Positions 7,857-15,665 of a stretch of DNA of 64,000 nt are shown here, in pieces. The stretch comes from Anaerosomatales bacterium (lineage in GTDB: Bacteria; Actinomycetota; Coriobacteriia; Anaerosomatales; Anaerosomataceae). Within the stretch, counting starts at the first letter, position 1; the number at the start of each line of letters is the position of its first letter. The stretch covers positions 310,001-374,000 of the forward strand of contig JASEEU010000001.1 in assembly GCA_030019445.1 (NCBI GenBank), read 5' to 3'. Under the pieces are notes generated by a model, which was given only the letters and a program-made list of their open reading frames with translations, was not told where the DNA came from and did not search any database. Position numbers and translations under genes: made by a program.

Positions 7857-9227
7857 CTAATGGTAGCGGTCCACCTTGAAGCGTTCGAGCGCGACCTTCT
7901 CGGCGGGGTCGATGCCGGCCTTGCGCATCGCGATCGCGCACTGTTGCTCGGCGGTGTCGACGCCCTCCAGGTCAGGCAGCAGCAGCCCGCGTCGCCAATC
8001 GCAGCTGACGATGACGCCGTACGAGGCGGGGTCCAGGTCTTCGAACGAGCACGCCTCCGGCGCGTGCAGGACGTCGACGGAGATCTCGAGGTCCGCGAGC
8101 TCGGTCGGGGACAGCGGCGGGAACCGGGGGTCGCTCGTGGCGGCCTGGATGGCGTTATGGACGATCTCGTCGGCCAACGTCGCGCGCGTGGGTGCGATGG
8201 TCCCGATGCAGCCGCGCAGGTCGTGCCCGCGGTGCAGGCTCACGAACGCGCCAGCCTGCTCGCCGAGCAACCCGGCGGTGGGACCAGGGTCGATGACCCG
8301 ATGCTCCCGGACGTACGCCTCGATGGCGCGGCGCGCGAGCGCCACAGGCTCCGACTCTTCGGTGCCCGGCATGCCGCCCTTCCGCCCGGCGGCAGGCGTC
8401 GTGTCCGCCAGGACCGTGGCAGCGTCCCCGACGAGCGCCGTCAGGTACCCGACGCCCCAAGGGCCCTCGTACGCGAGAACCCGCGAGACCGCATCGGTGC
8501 CGTGGATGAAGCCGCCGAGGGTGATGAACGAGCGCAGACCGCACTCCCCCGCCGCATCGATGAGCGAGGGATCGAGCGTCTCCAGCGCTTCGAAGTCCCC
8601 TGCTGCGACCAGTGAGCGGAGCAGCTCGTCGAACTCGGCGCCACGCGGGTCGTAGCCGGCGGGTGCGCCCGGCTTGAGCCGATGGCTGCAGTCGCCGCTC
8701 GCGATGAACGCGACACGTCTGCCGATGCGGCGCGCCGCGTCTCGTATGGCGCGGCCGAACGCCCGGTGGGCACCGAGGCTCTGCCATGAGAGCGAGACGA
8801 TCACCAGCGGCCGCGTGCCGGCGGGGTCGAGGAACGACAGCGGGACCAAGCTCGCGTGGTCAAGCCACCCTGCTCGCAAGCGTGCGTCGGCATCTCGGAA
8901 GACCACGCCGAGCCCGGCTGTCGCGGCGTCATCGGCGATGGCGCGCGCGAGCTCGGGGTCGCCGGGAGCATCGATCCGCGCGGCGGGCGCTCCGAATTGC
9001 CCGAGGTCGCCTTCCAGGCGCGTCGACGCGTCGATCGCGAAGGCGTCAGCGGCTCCGGGTGCGTGCGGCGACATCAGTACGAGCGTCTCGGGCGCGAAGC
9101 GGTCGAGCGCCGAAGCGGCGACAGCGAGCGCCTCGGCCGACGCTCGTGTCACGTCGGCATCTGTTCCTCCGACCGCGGGCACCATGATCGGCGGATGCGG
9201 CGCGATGATCCCCAGCACGTCACCCAT
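7857..9227 (-). CDS. MEMO-AMMECR1 fusion protein
   Basis: A 456-residue fusion. The N-terminal half (about 1-270) is a MEMO/class III extradiol dioxygenase-like domain ('GIIAPHPPIMVP', 'MSPHAPGA', 'SGDCSHRL'). The C-terminal part (from about 285) is an AMMECR1 domain with 'LRGCIGTI' and 'DPRFPPLSPTEL'. ATG at 9227 has a strong GGGAGGTG site; the longer upstream frame does not. Elsewhere these domains are encoded as separate or fused partners of a radical SAM enzyme (AmmeMemoRadiSam system), whose chemistry I do not know to be settled. No such radical SAM gene is adjacent; the neighbouring radical SAM gene is clearly miaB. Confidence 0.88.
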   Translation of the reverse strand: MGDVLGIIAPHPPIMVPAVGGTDADVTRASAEALAVAASALDRFAPETLVLMSPHAPGAADAFAIDASTRLEGDLGQFGAPAARIDAPGDPELARAIADDAATAGLGVVFRDADARLRAGWLDHASLVPLSFLDPAGTRPLVIVSLSWQSLGAHRAFGRAIRDAARRIGRRVAFIASGDCSHRLKPGAPAGYDPRGAEFDELLRSLVAAGDFEALETLDPSLIDAAGECGLRSFITLGGFIHGTDAVSRVLAYEGPWGVGYLTALVGDAATVLADTTPAAGRKGGMPGTEESEPVALARRAIEAYVREHRVIDPGPTAGLLGEQAGAFVSLHRGHDLRGCIGTIAPTRATLADEIVHNAIQAATSDPRFPPLSPTELADLEISVDVLHAPEACSFEDLDPASYGVIVSCDWRRGLLLPDLEGVDTAEQQCAIAMRKAGIDPAEKVALERFKVDRYH

Positions 9228-9286
9228 CGCTGACACCTCCCACACACGCGGTATCCCCGAGCGGTGTGCCACGCAAACCCGCGGGG

Positions 9287-10612
9287 TCAGGCGATCGGTT
9301 CTCCCAGCAGGAACCAGGTCTGGGCGTCGGTGATGCGGACATCCATGAGCTCACCCGCCTTCTCGGCAGCGAGCGATCCGGCATCCACCCCGACGTGCAC
9401 GACCTTGCCCGAGGCGGTACGCCCGGTGAGCATCCGCTCATCGCGCTTGGACGGCCCTTCGATGAGGATGCGCTGCCGGGTGCCGAGCAACCGCCGGCTG
9501 GCCTCGTGCGCCGAGGCCTGGACGATCTCGATGAGCCGGTCGAAGCGCTCCTGCGTGACGCTGCGGGGTACCGGGTCGGGCAGCGTGGCTGCCGGCGTTC
9601 CCTCCCTCGGGCTGTAGATGAAGGTGAACGCCTGGTCATAGCGGACGCTCCGGAAGAGGTCGAGGGTCTGCTCGAAGTCCGCATCCGTCTCGCCCGGGAA
9701 ACCGACGATCACGTCGGTGGAGAGCGCGATATCGGGCATGGCGGTTCTGAGGCGGTCGACCAGGCCGAGGTAGTGCTCGCGCGTGTAGCGTCGGTTCATC
9801 GCCCGCAGCACCGCGTCGGAGCCCGATTGCACCGGCAGGTGGAGTTGACGGCAGACCGAGGACCGCTCGGCCATGACGGCGATGACCTCGTCGGAGAGGT
9901 CCTTGGGGTGGCTCGTCGCGAAGCGGACGCGTTCGACCCCGCTCGTCGCGACGGCATCGAGCACGTCGGCGAAGCGCGGCGTGCCGTACCGATCGCGTCC
10001 GTACGAGTTGACGTTCTGGCCGAGGAGCGTGATCTCCCTCACCCCGTCAGCGACGAGGCCATCGACCTCGGTGCGGATGTCCTCGATGGGGCGGCTGCGC
10101 TCACGGCCGCGGACGTACGGCACGATGCAGTACGTGCAGTAGTTGTCGCACCCGACCGTGATCGGCACCCACGCATGCCACGGGTGCTCACGCCGTGAGG
10201 GAAGGTCGCTCGCGAACGTCTCGGACCCGTCGAGCACCTGGACCGCGGGCCTCCCCCGCTCGGCGGCGTCAAGCAGCGCCGGAAGCGCGTCGATGTTGTG
10301 TGTCCCGAAGACGACGTCTACATGCGGCAGACGCTCCGTGATGGTCGCGCCGTCCCGCTGACCGATGCATCCACCGACCGCGATGAGGACGTCGGGCCGT
10401 CCGCCGGTCTTGAGAGACTTGAGCGATGCCACCTGGCCGAGCAGACGCTCATCGGCGTTCTCCCGGACGCAGCAGGTGTTGAAGACGATCACATCGGCGT
10501 CCTCGACCGACCGCGCAGGAGCAAGCCCGCGCGTCTCCAGGAGCCCCGCGATGCGCTCGGAGTCGTGCTTGTTCATCTGGCAGCCGAACGTGATGACGTG
10601 ATAGCGGTCCAT
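9287..10612 (-). CDS. miaB: tRNA-2-methylthio-N6-dimethylallyladenosine synthase
   Basis: Radical SAM methylthiotransferase acting on i6A37 of tRNA. Its 441 residues show the N-terminal UPF0004 domain with three Fe-S cysteines (C11 in 'FGCQMNKHDSE', C47 or C48, C82), the radical SAM triad C155, C159, C162 ('CDNYCTYCIVPYVRGRE') and a C-terminal TRAM domain. 'CQMNKHDSE' separates MiaB from RimO, which lies at 19-20 kb. It works after MiaA and shares its transcription direction. Confidence 0.97.
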   Translation of the reverse strand: MDRYHVITFGCQMNKHDSERIAGLLETRGLAPARSVEDADVIVFNTCCVRENADERLLGQVASLKSLKTGGRPDVLIAVGGCIGQRDGATITERLPHVDVVFGTHNIDALPALLDAAERGRPAVQVLDGSETFASDLPSRREHPWHAWVPITVGCDNYCTYCIVPYVRGRERSRPIEDIRTEVDGLVADGVREITLLGQNVNSYGRDRYGTPRFADVLDAVATSGVERVRFATSHPKDLSDEVIAVMAERSSVCRQLHLPVQSGSDAVLRAMNRRYTREHYLGLVDRLRTAMPDIALSTDVIVGFPGETDADFEQTLDLFRSVRYDQAFTFIYSPREGTPAATLPDPVPRSVTQERFDRLIEIVQASAHEASRRLLGTRQRILIEGPSKRDERMLTGRTASGKVVHVGVDAGSLAAEKAGELMDVRITDAQTWFLLGEPIA

Positions 10613-10618
10613 GGCCGT

Positions 10619-11455
10619 TCAGCCTAGCATGCGGCGTGCCCGTTCGCCTCCACGGGCGACGAGCGTCTCGAGGACGTCATCAGGGACGTCACCCGCACCG
10701 ATGCGGCCGCCGGCCTGGCCCGGGCCGTGGAAGTCCGAGCCGCCGGTCACGATCAGGCCGCGGGCAGCGGCCAGAGCGGCGTAGCGTTCGCGATCGCCGT
10801 CGTCGTGCTCGGCGTGCAATGCCTCGAGGCCGTCGAGACCGGCGTCGACGAGGGCGTCGATCGCGTCATCGGCCTTGGTGACCCCCGGGTGCGCCAGGAC
10901 CGCGAGGCCTGCGGCGGCGTGAATGTAGCCGATGACCTCAGCGAACGACGCTACAGGCTTGGGGACGTAGTATGGCTTGCCGCGCCCGATGAGGTCCCCG
11001 AACGCGGCTGCGACCGATTCCACGCGGCCGGCGTCGACAAGCGCCATGGCTATGTGCGCGCGTCCCACCGAACCGCCGCCGGCCCGTGCGAGGACGTCGT
11101 CGATCGTGATGCCGTACCCGCCGCGGGCGAGCTCGGCTACCATGCGCTCGGCGCGTTGCAGCCGCTCGGCGCGGAGCCGCTCGAGCGTGTCGAGGAGCGC
11201 GGCGTCGGTATGGTCGATCCAGTAGCCGAGCACGTGGAGGCCGCGGGCGTCGAGTCCCGCCGAGAGCTCGACCGCAGGAACGACGATGACGCCGGCATCG
11301 CGACCGGCGGCGAGCGCTTCGGCGACCCCGGCTACGCTGTCGTGGTCGGCGACTGCGATGGCGCGCAGACCCGCATCGCGGGCCATCGCGACGAGCGCGG
11401 CGGGCGCGAGCGTGCCGTCGGAAGCGGTGGAGTGGATGTGGAGGTCGATCGCCAT
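10619..11455 (-). CDS. PHP-domain metal phosphoesterase (TrpH/RNase AM type)
   Basis: A 278-residue polymerase-and-histidinol-phosphatase fold with metal ligands in 'DLHIHSTASDGT' (4-15), 'VADHDSV', 'VLAHPG' and 'GSDFHG'. Relatives hydrolyse 3',5'-nucleoside bisphosphates or trim RNA 5' ends. Its position next to spoVS and rny fits an RNA or nucleotide turnover role, but the substrate is not visible. ATG at 11455 is chosen because the metal motif follows at once; longer in-frame starts would overlap spoVS. It ends 7 bases before miaB. Confidence 0.87.
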   Translation of the reverse strand: MAIDLHIHSTASDGTLAPAALVAMARDAGLRAIAVADHDSVAGVAEALAAGRDAGVIVVPAVELSAGLDARGLHVLGYWIDHTDAALLDTLERLRAERLQRAERMVAELARGGYGITIDDVLARAGGGSVGRAHIAMALVDAGRVESVAAAFGDLIGRGKPYYVPKPVASFAEVIGYIHAAAGLAVLAHPGVTKADDAIDALVDAGLDGLEALHAEHDDGDRERYAALAAARGLIVTGGSDFHGPGQAGGRIGAGDVPDDVLETLVARGGERARRMLG

Positions 11456-11469
11456 GGAGGCGCTCGTGC

Positions 11470-11745
11470 CTACGTGTGGTGCATCTGGCGTGGCTCTACG
11501 AGCAGTCGGATCGCGGTGCGCTCCTCGCCGTTGATCTCGATGTCGGCGAACGCGGGGGTGCACATGAGGTCGAGTCCGGTGGGTGCCACGAAGCCGCGGG
11601 CGATCGCAATGGCCTTGATGGCCTGGTTGAGCGCACCGGCGCCGACGGTCTGGATCTCGACCGCGCCTTGCTCGCGGATCACGCCGGCAAGCGCGCCTGC
11701 AACGGAGTTGGGACTGGACTTGCTCGAGACTTTGAGGACTTCCAC
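11470..11745 (-). CDS. spoVS: Stage V sporulation protein S (SpoVS), Alba-like
   Basis: Small dimeric Alba-like protein, probably nucleic-acid binding. The 91 residues begin 'MEVLKVSSKSSPNSVAG' and contain 'GAVEIQTVGAGALNQAIKA' and 'DLMCTPAFADIEINGEERTA', a close match to SpoVS (86 residues in Bacillus). GTG at 11745 follows GGGAGGGA. In Bacillus spoVS is downstream of rny and affects spore coat assembly. Similar proteins occur in non-sporulating bacteria, so it does not prove sporulation here. It has its own promoter and overlaps nothing. Confidence 0.95.
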   Translation of the reverse strand: MEVLKVSSKSSPNSVAGALAGVIREQGAVEIQTVGAGALNQAIKAIAIARGFVAPTGLDLMCTPAFADIEINGEERTAIRLLVEPRQMHHT

Positions 11746-11853
11746 TGGTCCCTCCCTGGTGCGGCGGAGCGACGTCTGTTCTGCGTGTATCGGCTGCGTC
11801 GGTTACGCGGTGGTGTGACGACGGTATTCTGAGCGTGCCGGTGATGCGGAGTC

Positions 11854-11882
11854 AGTATACCGTATGGCGTCTGGACGGTCAC
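11854..11882 (-). promoter_or_regulatory. spoVS promoter
   Basis: On the minus strand, -35 GTGACC (11877-11882, four of six to TTGACA) and -10 TATACT (11854-11859) are 17 bases apart, about 110 bases upstream of spoVS. They overlap the noncoding tail after the GHKL ATPase gene, so spoVS can be transcribed separately from it. Confidence 0.55.
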
Positions 11883-11897
11883 TGCCGCGCGCCGTGG

Positions 11898-12980
11898 TCA
11901 GTCCTCCTTGTCGACCGGGAACCGGACACGGATATCGTCCGGCCCGATGGAGACGCGCGGCTCGCTGCGCAGTGCGAGATAGTACCGGCGTGCGAGGCTC
12001 TCGAACGCCGTCTCGAGGTCGCGCTTGAATGCCGAGAGGTCGTCCGGGTCGATCCGCAGCGACCGTCTGTCGCGGTAGATGTCCGGTCGTGTGGGCGCTG
12101 GTTGATCTTCCTCAGCGGCGGTCGCTTCAGCAAGGACCGGCTCGAGCGGGGTGAGGTCGCCTGCGATGATGCGGTGGGCGGTCCGCTCGGAGATCGGAAG
12201 GCCGATGTCCGTGGCGACCTCGACAAGCTCGGCGGCATCCGGGCACGCCGCCGGGCGGTGCCACACCTGCATCCGCGTGAGGTCGTCGCAGAACATGAGG
12301 TCGCCGGCATCGAGCTCGTCACGCCCGGTCCAGTGCAGCGTAGCGAGGACCTCGGTCGGCGAGCCGAGATAGACCTCCACTTCCGGGTGCTCGCAGGCGA
12401 ACTCGATCACCCGCCGGACGATGTTGTGCGGACCGCGGACCACCACGAGGCGCCCGCTCTCGTCGCGTTCGACGGCGGGCCAGCTGGACTGATCAGCGCG
12501 CTCCGGGAGCACCGTCGTGTCGGCGATGACGCTGACCGCGGCACCCTTGTGCACGTCCGAGCTCGCGATGCGGGCTTCGGTGACGTTGGCCTTGACCGAG
12601 TAGAGTGCCATGCCGCGACCATGAACGCCCCAGCGGTCCATCACCATCGTCTCGAGCTTGGATGTGACCCGGGGTTCGAAGACCGCCGAGTGGAGGTGTC
12701 GGGGCACGCCCACGCCGTCGTCGATGACAGTGATCGCGCGCAGGTCGCCTTCACGCCCGGAGGCCACGAAGATGCGCCGGGCGTGCGCGTCGCGGGAGTT
12801 GCGGAGCAGCTCGACGATCACGTCCTCGACGCTCCGGATGTCGTGGGCCGCCTGACGGCGCTCGGCCTCGGCGGTGCGCAGGCGGACGTACCCGTCCCCG
12901 AGGTTCTCCTCGACCTTGAGGAAGGCGTCGCCGGACACGGCGGATACGAACTCGATCAGTGCGTCGTTGTTCTCGGGCAT
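11898..12980 (-). CDS. Orphan GHKL (HSP90/MutL/histidine-kinase-fold) ATPase
   Basis: A 360-residue cytoplasmic protein with ATP-binding motifs of the GHKL fold: N-box 'ELLRNSRDA' (57-65), G1 'DDGVG' (87-91) and G2 'GVHGRGMAL' (118-126) with T105 and K108 before it. No receiver, dimerisation/phosphoacceptor, HAMP or membrane segment is visible, so it is not an ordinary sensor kinase. Residues 160-360 do not match anything I recognise; the C-terminus has an Arg-rich patch ('IYRDRRSLRI'). ATG at 12980 gives the native-looking start 'MPENNDALIEF'. It lies between rny and spoVS, where Bacillus has ymdB. The fold is secure, the function is unknown. Confidence 0.8.
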   Translation of the reverse strand: MPENNDALIEFVSAVSGDAFLKVEENLGDGYVRLRTAEAERRQAAHDIRSVEDVIVELLRNSRDAHARRIFVASGREGDLRAITVIDDGVGVPRHLHSAVFEPRVTSKLETMVMDRWGVHGRGMALYSVKANVTEARIASSDVHKGAAVSVIADTTVLPERADQSSWPAVERDESGRLVVVRGPHNIVRRVIEFACEHPEVEVYLGSPTEVLATLHWTGRDELDAGDLMFCDDLTRMQVWHRPAACPDAAELVEVATDIGLPISERTAHRIIAGDLTPLEPVLAEATAAEEDQPAPTRPDIYRDRRSLRIDPDDLSAFKRDLETAFESLARRYYLALRSEPRVSIGPDDIRVRFPVDKED

Positions 12981-13038
12981 GCTGCCAGTGTAGCGTGGCC
13001 GGCCAGGCCAGAGAAGCGGCGTATGGCCGAGAAACGCG

Positions 13039-13067
13039 GAGAGACCGCCCCGATGGGGCGGTCTCTC
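13039..13067 (-). terminator. Terminator after rny
   Basis: A perfect 13-base-pair GC-rich stem (13039-13051 with 13055-13067) with a GAT loop lies 49 bases beyond the rny stop and 58 bases before the GHKL ATPase start. Only a short T-rich stretch follows, so it may be partly leaky. Confidence 0.75.
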
Positions 13068-13115
13068 GCACACGGCTGGTAGCCGGGGATGAGTGTACAC
13101 CCTCCCGGGCGGATG

Positions 13116-14645
13116 CTACTTGGCGTACTCGACCGCGCGGCTCTCGCGGATGACCATGACCTTGATCTGGCCGGGGTACTGCAGCTCGTCTTCGATCTGC
13201 TTGGCGATGTCGCGCGCCAGGACGACCGACTCGGCGTCGGTGATCTCCTCGGGCTTGACCATGACGCGGATCTCGCGGCCGGCCTGCATGGCGTAGGACT
13301 TCTCCACGCCCTTGTGCGCCTCGGCCAGCTGCTCGAGCTTCTCGAGACGCTTGATGTAGCTCTCGAGCGTCTCGCGACGCGCGCCCGGACGCGACGCGGA
13401 GATCGCGTCCGCCGCCTGGACGATGACCGCCTCGACCGTCTGCGGCTCGACGTCGCCGTGGTGCGCCTCGATGCAGTGCAGGATGTCCTTGCTCTCGCCG
13501 AGGCGGCGAGCAAGGTCGGCGCCGATGACGGCGTGCGGCCCTTCGACCTCGTGGTCGATCGCCTTGCCGATGTCGTGCAGCAGACCCGCTCGGCGCGCGA
13601 GCTTGACGTCGGCGCCGAGCTCGGCGGCCACCACGCCCGCGAGATGCGAGACCTCGAGCGAGTGCTTGAGGACGTTCTGTCCGTAGGAGGTGCGGAAGCG
13701 CAGGCGGCCGAGGGTCTTGACGAGGTCGGCGTGCAGGCCGTGGATCCCCGTGTCGAAGACGGCCTGGTCGCCGGCCTCGTGGATCTGCTGGTCGACGATG
13801 GACTGCGCCTTCTCGAACATCTCCTCGATGCGAGCCGGATGGATTCGGCCATCCGCGATGAGGCTCTCGAGCGTGATCCGCCCGACCTCGCGACGGACCG
13901 GGTCGAAGCTCGACAGGATGACGGCCTCGGGGGTGTCATCGATGATGAGGTTGATTCCCGTGGCCTGCTCGAACGCGCGGATGTTGCGTCCTTCTCGGCC
14001 GATGATGCGACCCTTCAGGTCGTCGCTCGGGATGTGGACCACCGAGACGGTCGACTCGGCGGTGTGATCGGCGGCGACACGCTGGATGGCGATCCCGACG
14101 ATGTTGCGCGCCTTGCGGTCGGCCTCCTCGCGCGCCCGCTGCTCGGCGTCACGGATGATGACGGCCGCATCATGGGTGACGTCTTCCTTGACGCGGTCGA
14201 GCAGGACCGTGCGGGCCTGGTCGGTGGACATGCCGGCGAGCGACTCGAGGCGAGCCTTCTCCTCGGCGATGGCCTCCTCAAGGTCGCGCTCCCGCTTCGC
14301 CACCTGCCCGGACTGGCTCGCGAGCTGATGGTCGCGCTTGTCGAGCGACTCGGCGCGGCGCTCAAGGGACTCCTCGCGCTGCATGAGGCGGTTCTCAAGC
14401 GCGGTGAGCTCCTTGCGGCGCTCCTTCATCTCCTCGTCTGCTGTGGCCTTGAGGTGGAAGATCTCGTCCTTGGCCTCGAGAAGCATCTCTTTCTTGGTCG
14501 TCTCGGCGTCCTTTGTAGCCTCGGCGATGAGCCGCTCAGCGGATTCGCGCGAACGATTGATCTTGTCCGCGACGACGAACCGGTGGACAGCGAAGCCGAT
14601 GAGGGCGCCGAGGAGCAGCGAAGCGGCGATGTATACGCCAGTCAT
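13116..14645 (-). CDS. rny: Ribonuclease Y
   Basis: Membrane-anchored endoribonuclease that starts mRNA decay. The 509 residues show an N-terminal membrane anchor (about 3-25), a long charged coiled coil (about 30-190), a KH domain with 'GRIIGREGRNIRAFE' and an HD domain with 'LLHDIGKA'. The C-terminus matches the family. It is followed by a strong hairpin and preceded by the longest noncoding stretch in the window. The recA-rny-spoVS-miaB order resembles Bacillus rather than mycobacteria, where RNase E does this job. Confidence 0.97.
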   Translation of the reverse strand: MTGVYIAASLLLGALIGFAVHRFVVADKINRSRESAERLIAEATKDAETTKKEMLLEAKDEIFHLKATADEEMKERRKELTALENRLMQREESLERRAESLDKRDHQLASQSGQVAKRERDLEEAIAEEKARLESLAGMSTDQARTVLLDRVKEDVTHDAAVIIRDAEQRAREEADRKARNIVGIAIQRVAADHTAESTVSVVHIPSDDLKGRIIGREGRNIRAFEQATGINLIIDDTPEAVILSSFDPVRREVGRITLESLIADGRIHPARIEEMFEKAQSIVDQQIHEAGDQAVFDTGIHGLHADLVKTLGRLRFRTSYGQNVLKHSLEVSHLAGVVAAELGADVKLARRAGLLHDIGKAIDHEVEGPHAVIGADLARRLGESKDILHCIEAHHGDVEPQTVEAVIVQAADAISASRPGARRETLESYIKRLEKLEQLAEAHKGVEKSYAMQAGREIRVMVKPEEITDAESVVLARDIAKQIEDELQYPGQIKVMVIRESRAVEYAK

Positions 14646-14833
14646 GCGACCCCTCCTTCCCTTCAGGAAGTGCGAATGCTACCAAGGGGCGCAGGCATCG
14701 AGCGATGCCGAGAACCGTCCGATCTCGTCCCGTCGTTGCGACGGCCGCTATGACGAAACAAAGCCGGACGACTCAGCGCCCGGCAAGTGCGATGCACGCG
14801 AGGGTCTTGAGAAGACCGATGATTCGGTTGGAT

Positions 14834-14856
14834 GTGGGCCTCATTCGGCGGCCCAC
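14834..14856 (-). other. Inverted repeat downstream of recX
   Basis: GTGGGCC/GGCCCAC, a 7-base stem with a 9-base loop and no T-run. It lies about 33 bases beyond the better hairpin at 14889-14909 and may reinforce it or belong to the rny leader. Confidence 0.35.
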
Positions 14857-14888
14857 CCGCTATCGCTCAACGAAGACCCTACACAAAT

Positions 14889-14909
14889 CGGCGGAGCCGA
14901 ACTCCGCCG
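14889..14909 (-). terminator. Probable terminator of the recA-recX transcript
   Basis: On the minus strand CGGCGGAG-TTCGG-CTCCGCCG, an 8-base-pair stem with a short UUCG-containing loop, is followed by ATTTGTGT. It is 114 bases past the recX stop. Stem, loop and the T-rich tail fit an intrinsic terminator. Confidence 0.65.
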
Positions 14910-15023
14910 CTTGATCACAGTTGCCGCGGATATGGTAGCCTGGCGCGCTACGCAGCGTCAAGCGGGACGCGCGGGCTCACCGGCATAAAACGGCACGTAG
15001 ACGCGCCAGAATCCGTTCTGAGG

Positions 15024-15665
15024 CTACTCGGGGCCGTCTGGAGGGTCCCAGGCTGACTGAAGCGCCTCGGCCGCTGAGACGCGCGCCTGATCGTACGTGA
15101 AGCCTCGTCGCACCAGCCGCGCCGTGAGCTTGTGCGCGTCGGCGGTGCTGCGCGCCCAGCGCCGGGCCAGGCTGAGCGCGCGGTCATGCTCCGCATCGGG
15201 GGGCATCGCCGTGTCGAGGGCGGCCGTGAGCAGCGGGTCGGCCACGCCCCGGGCCGAGAGCTCGCGCGCTGCGCGGACGCGACCGACGCCCCGGGCAGCA
15301 AGCTGGCGGGCGTACGTCTCGGCGAACCGCTCGTCGTCGATGAGCGCGACCCGGTTGAAGGTCGACACGACATCCGCGACCGTCTCGGAGGTGAATCCGT
15401 CGTCGGCCAGGCGCTGCGCGAGCTCCTCGCTGCTGCGCTCGCGGTACTTGACGAGGTTGAGGGCGCGCTCCCGGGCGTGCTCGGGCTCCAGATCCCGGAC
15501 GCGTTCGGCGATCTCGGTCGGATCGACCTCATCTCCCGCGGAGAGCCCGAGCGATCGGACGATGCTGCGGGGGACGTGTCTCCACTGCTCGCCGTCCACG
15601 ACCAGCGTGCAGCGCTTGTCACCGCGACGTCTGGTGCGTATCTCCGTGATCCGTGCCAGCGTCAG
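15024..15665 (-). CDS. recX: Regulatory protein RecX
   Basis: Modulates RecA filaments. From the first GTG (15599) the protein has 191 residues but would lack the usual RecX N-terminal strand. The frame stays open upstream and reads '[20 protein letters not shown]', typical of RecX, back to a CTG at 15665 that overlaps the recA stop and sits 7 bases after GGAG. I therefore extend it to 213 residues. The three-helix repeats follow ('[19 protein letters not shown]', '[19 protein letters not shown]'). Translational coupling to recA is likely. If CTG is not used, the start is 15599. Confidence 0.85.
   Translation of the reverse strand: MTLARITEIRTRRRGDKRCTLVVDGEQWRHVPRSIVRSLGLSAGDEVDPTEIAERVRDLEPEHARERALNLVKYRERSSEELAQRLADDGFTSETVADVVSTFNRVALIDDERFAETYARQLAARGVGRVRAARELSARGVADPLLTAALDTAMPPDAEHDRALSLARRWARSTADAHKLTARLVRRGFTYDQARVSAAEALQSAWDPPDGPE

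Larger units (their letters stand above)
14646..15023. other. 378-base intergenic region between recX and rny
   Basis: The only noncoding stretch over 300 bases. I see two hairpins on the recX side (14834-14856 and 14889-14909) and a good GGAAGGAGG ribosome site just before rny. I could not identify a convincing -35/-10 pair for rny, a tRNA, or an open frame with coding character. The stretch around 14740-14820 has no obvious structure. Confidence 0.6.

Noticed and set aside
14815-14860. 'gattcggttg' followed by an inverted repeat, considered as a tRNA T-arm
   Set aside because: No GTTCRANYC T-loop, anticodon arm or 7-base acceptor pairing could be laid out around it.
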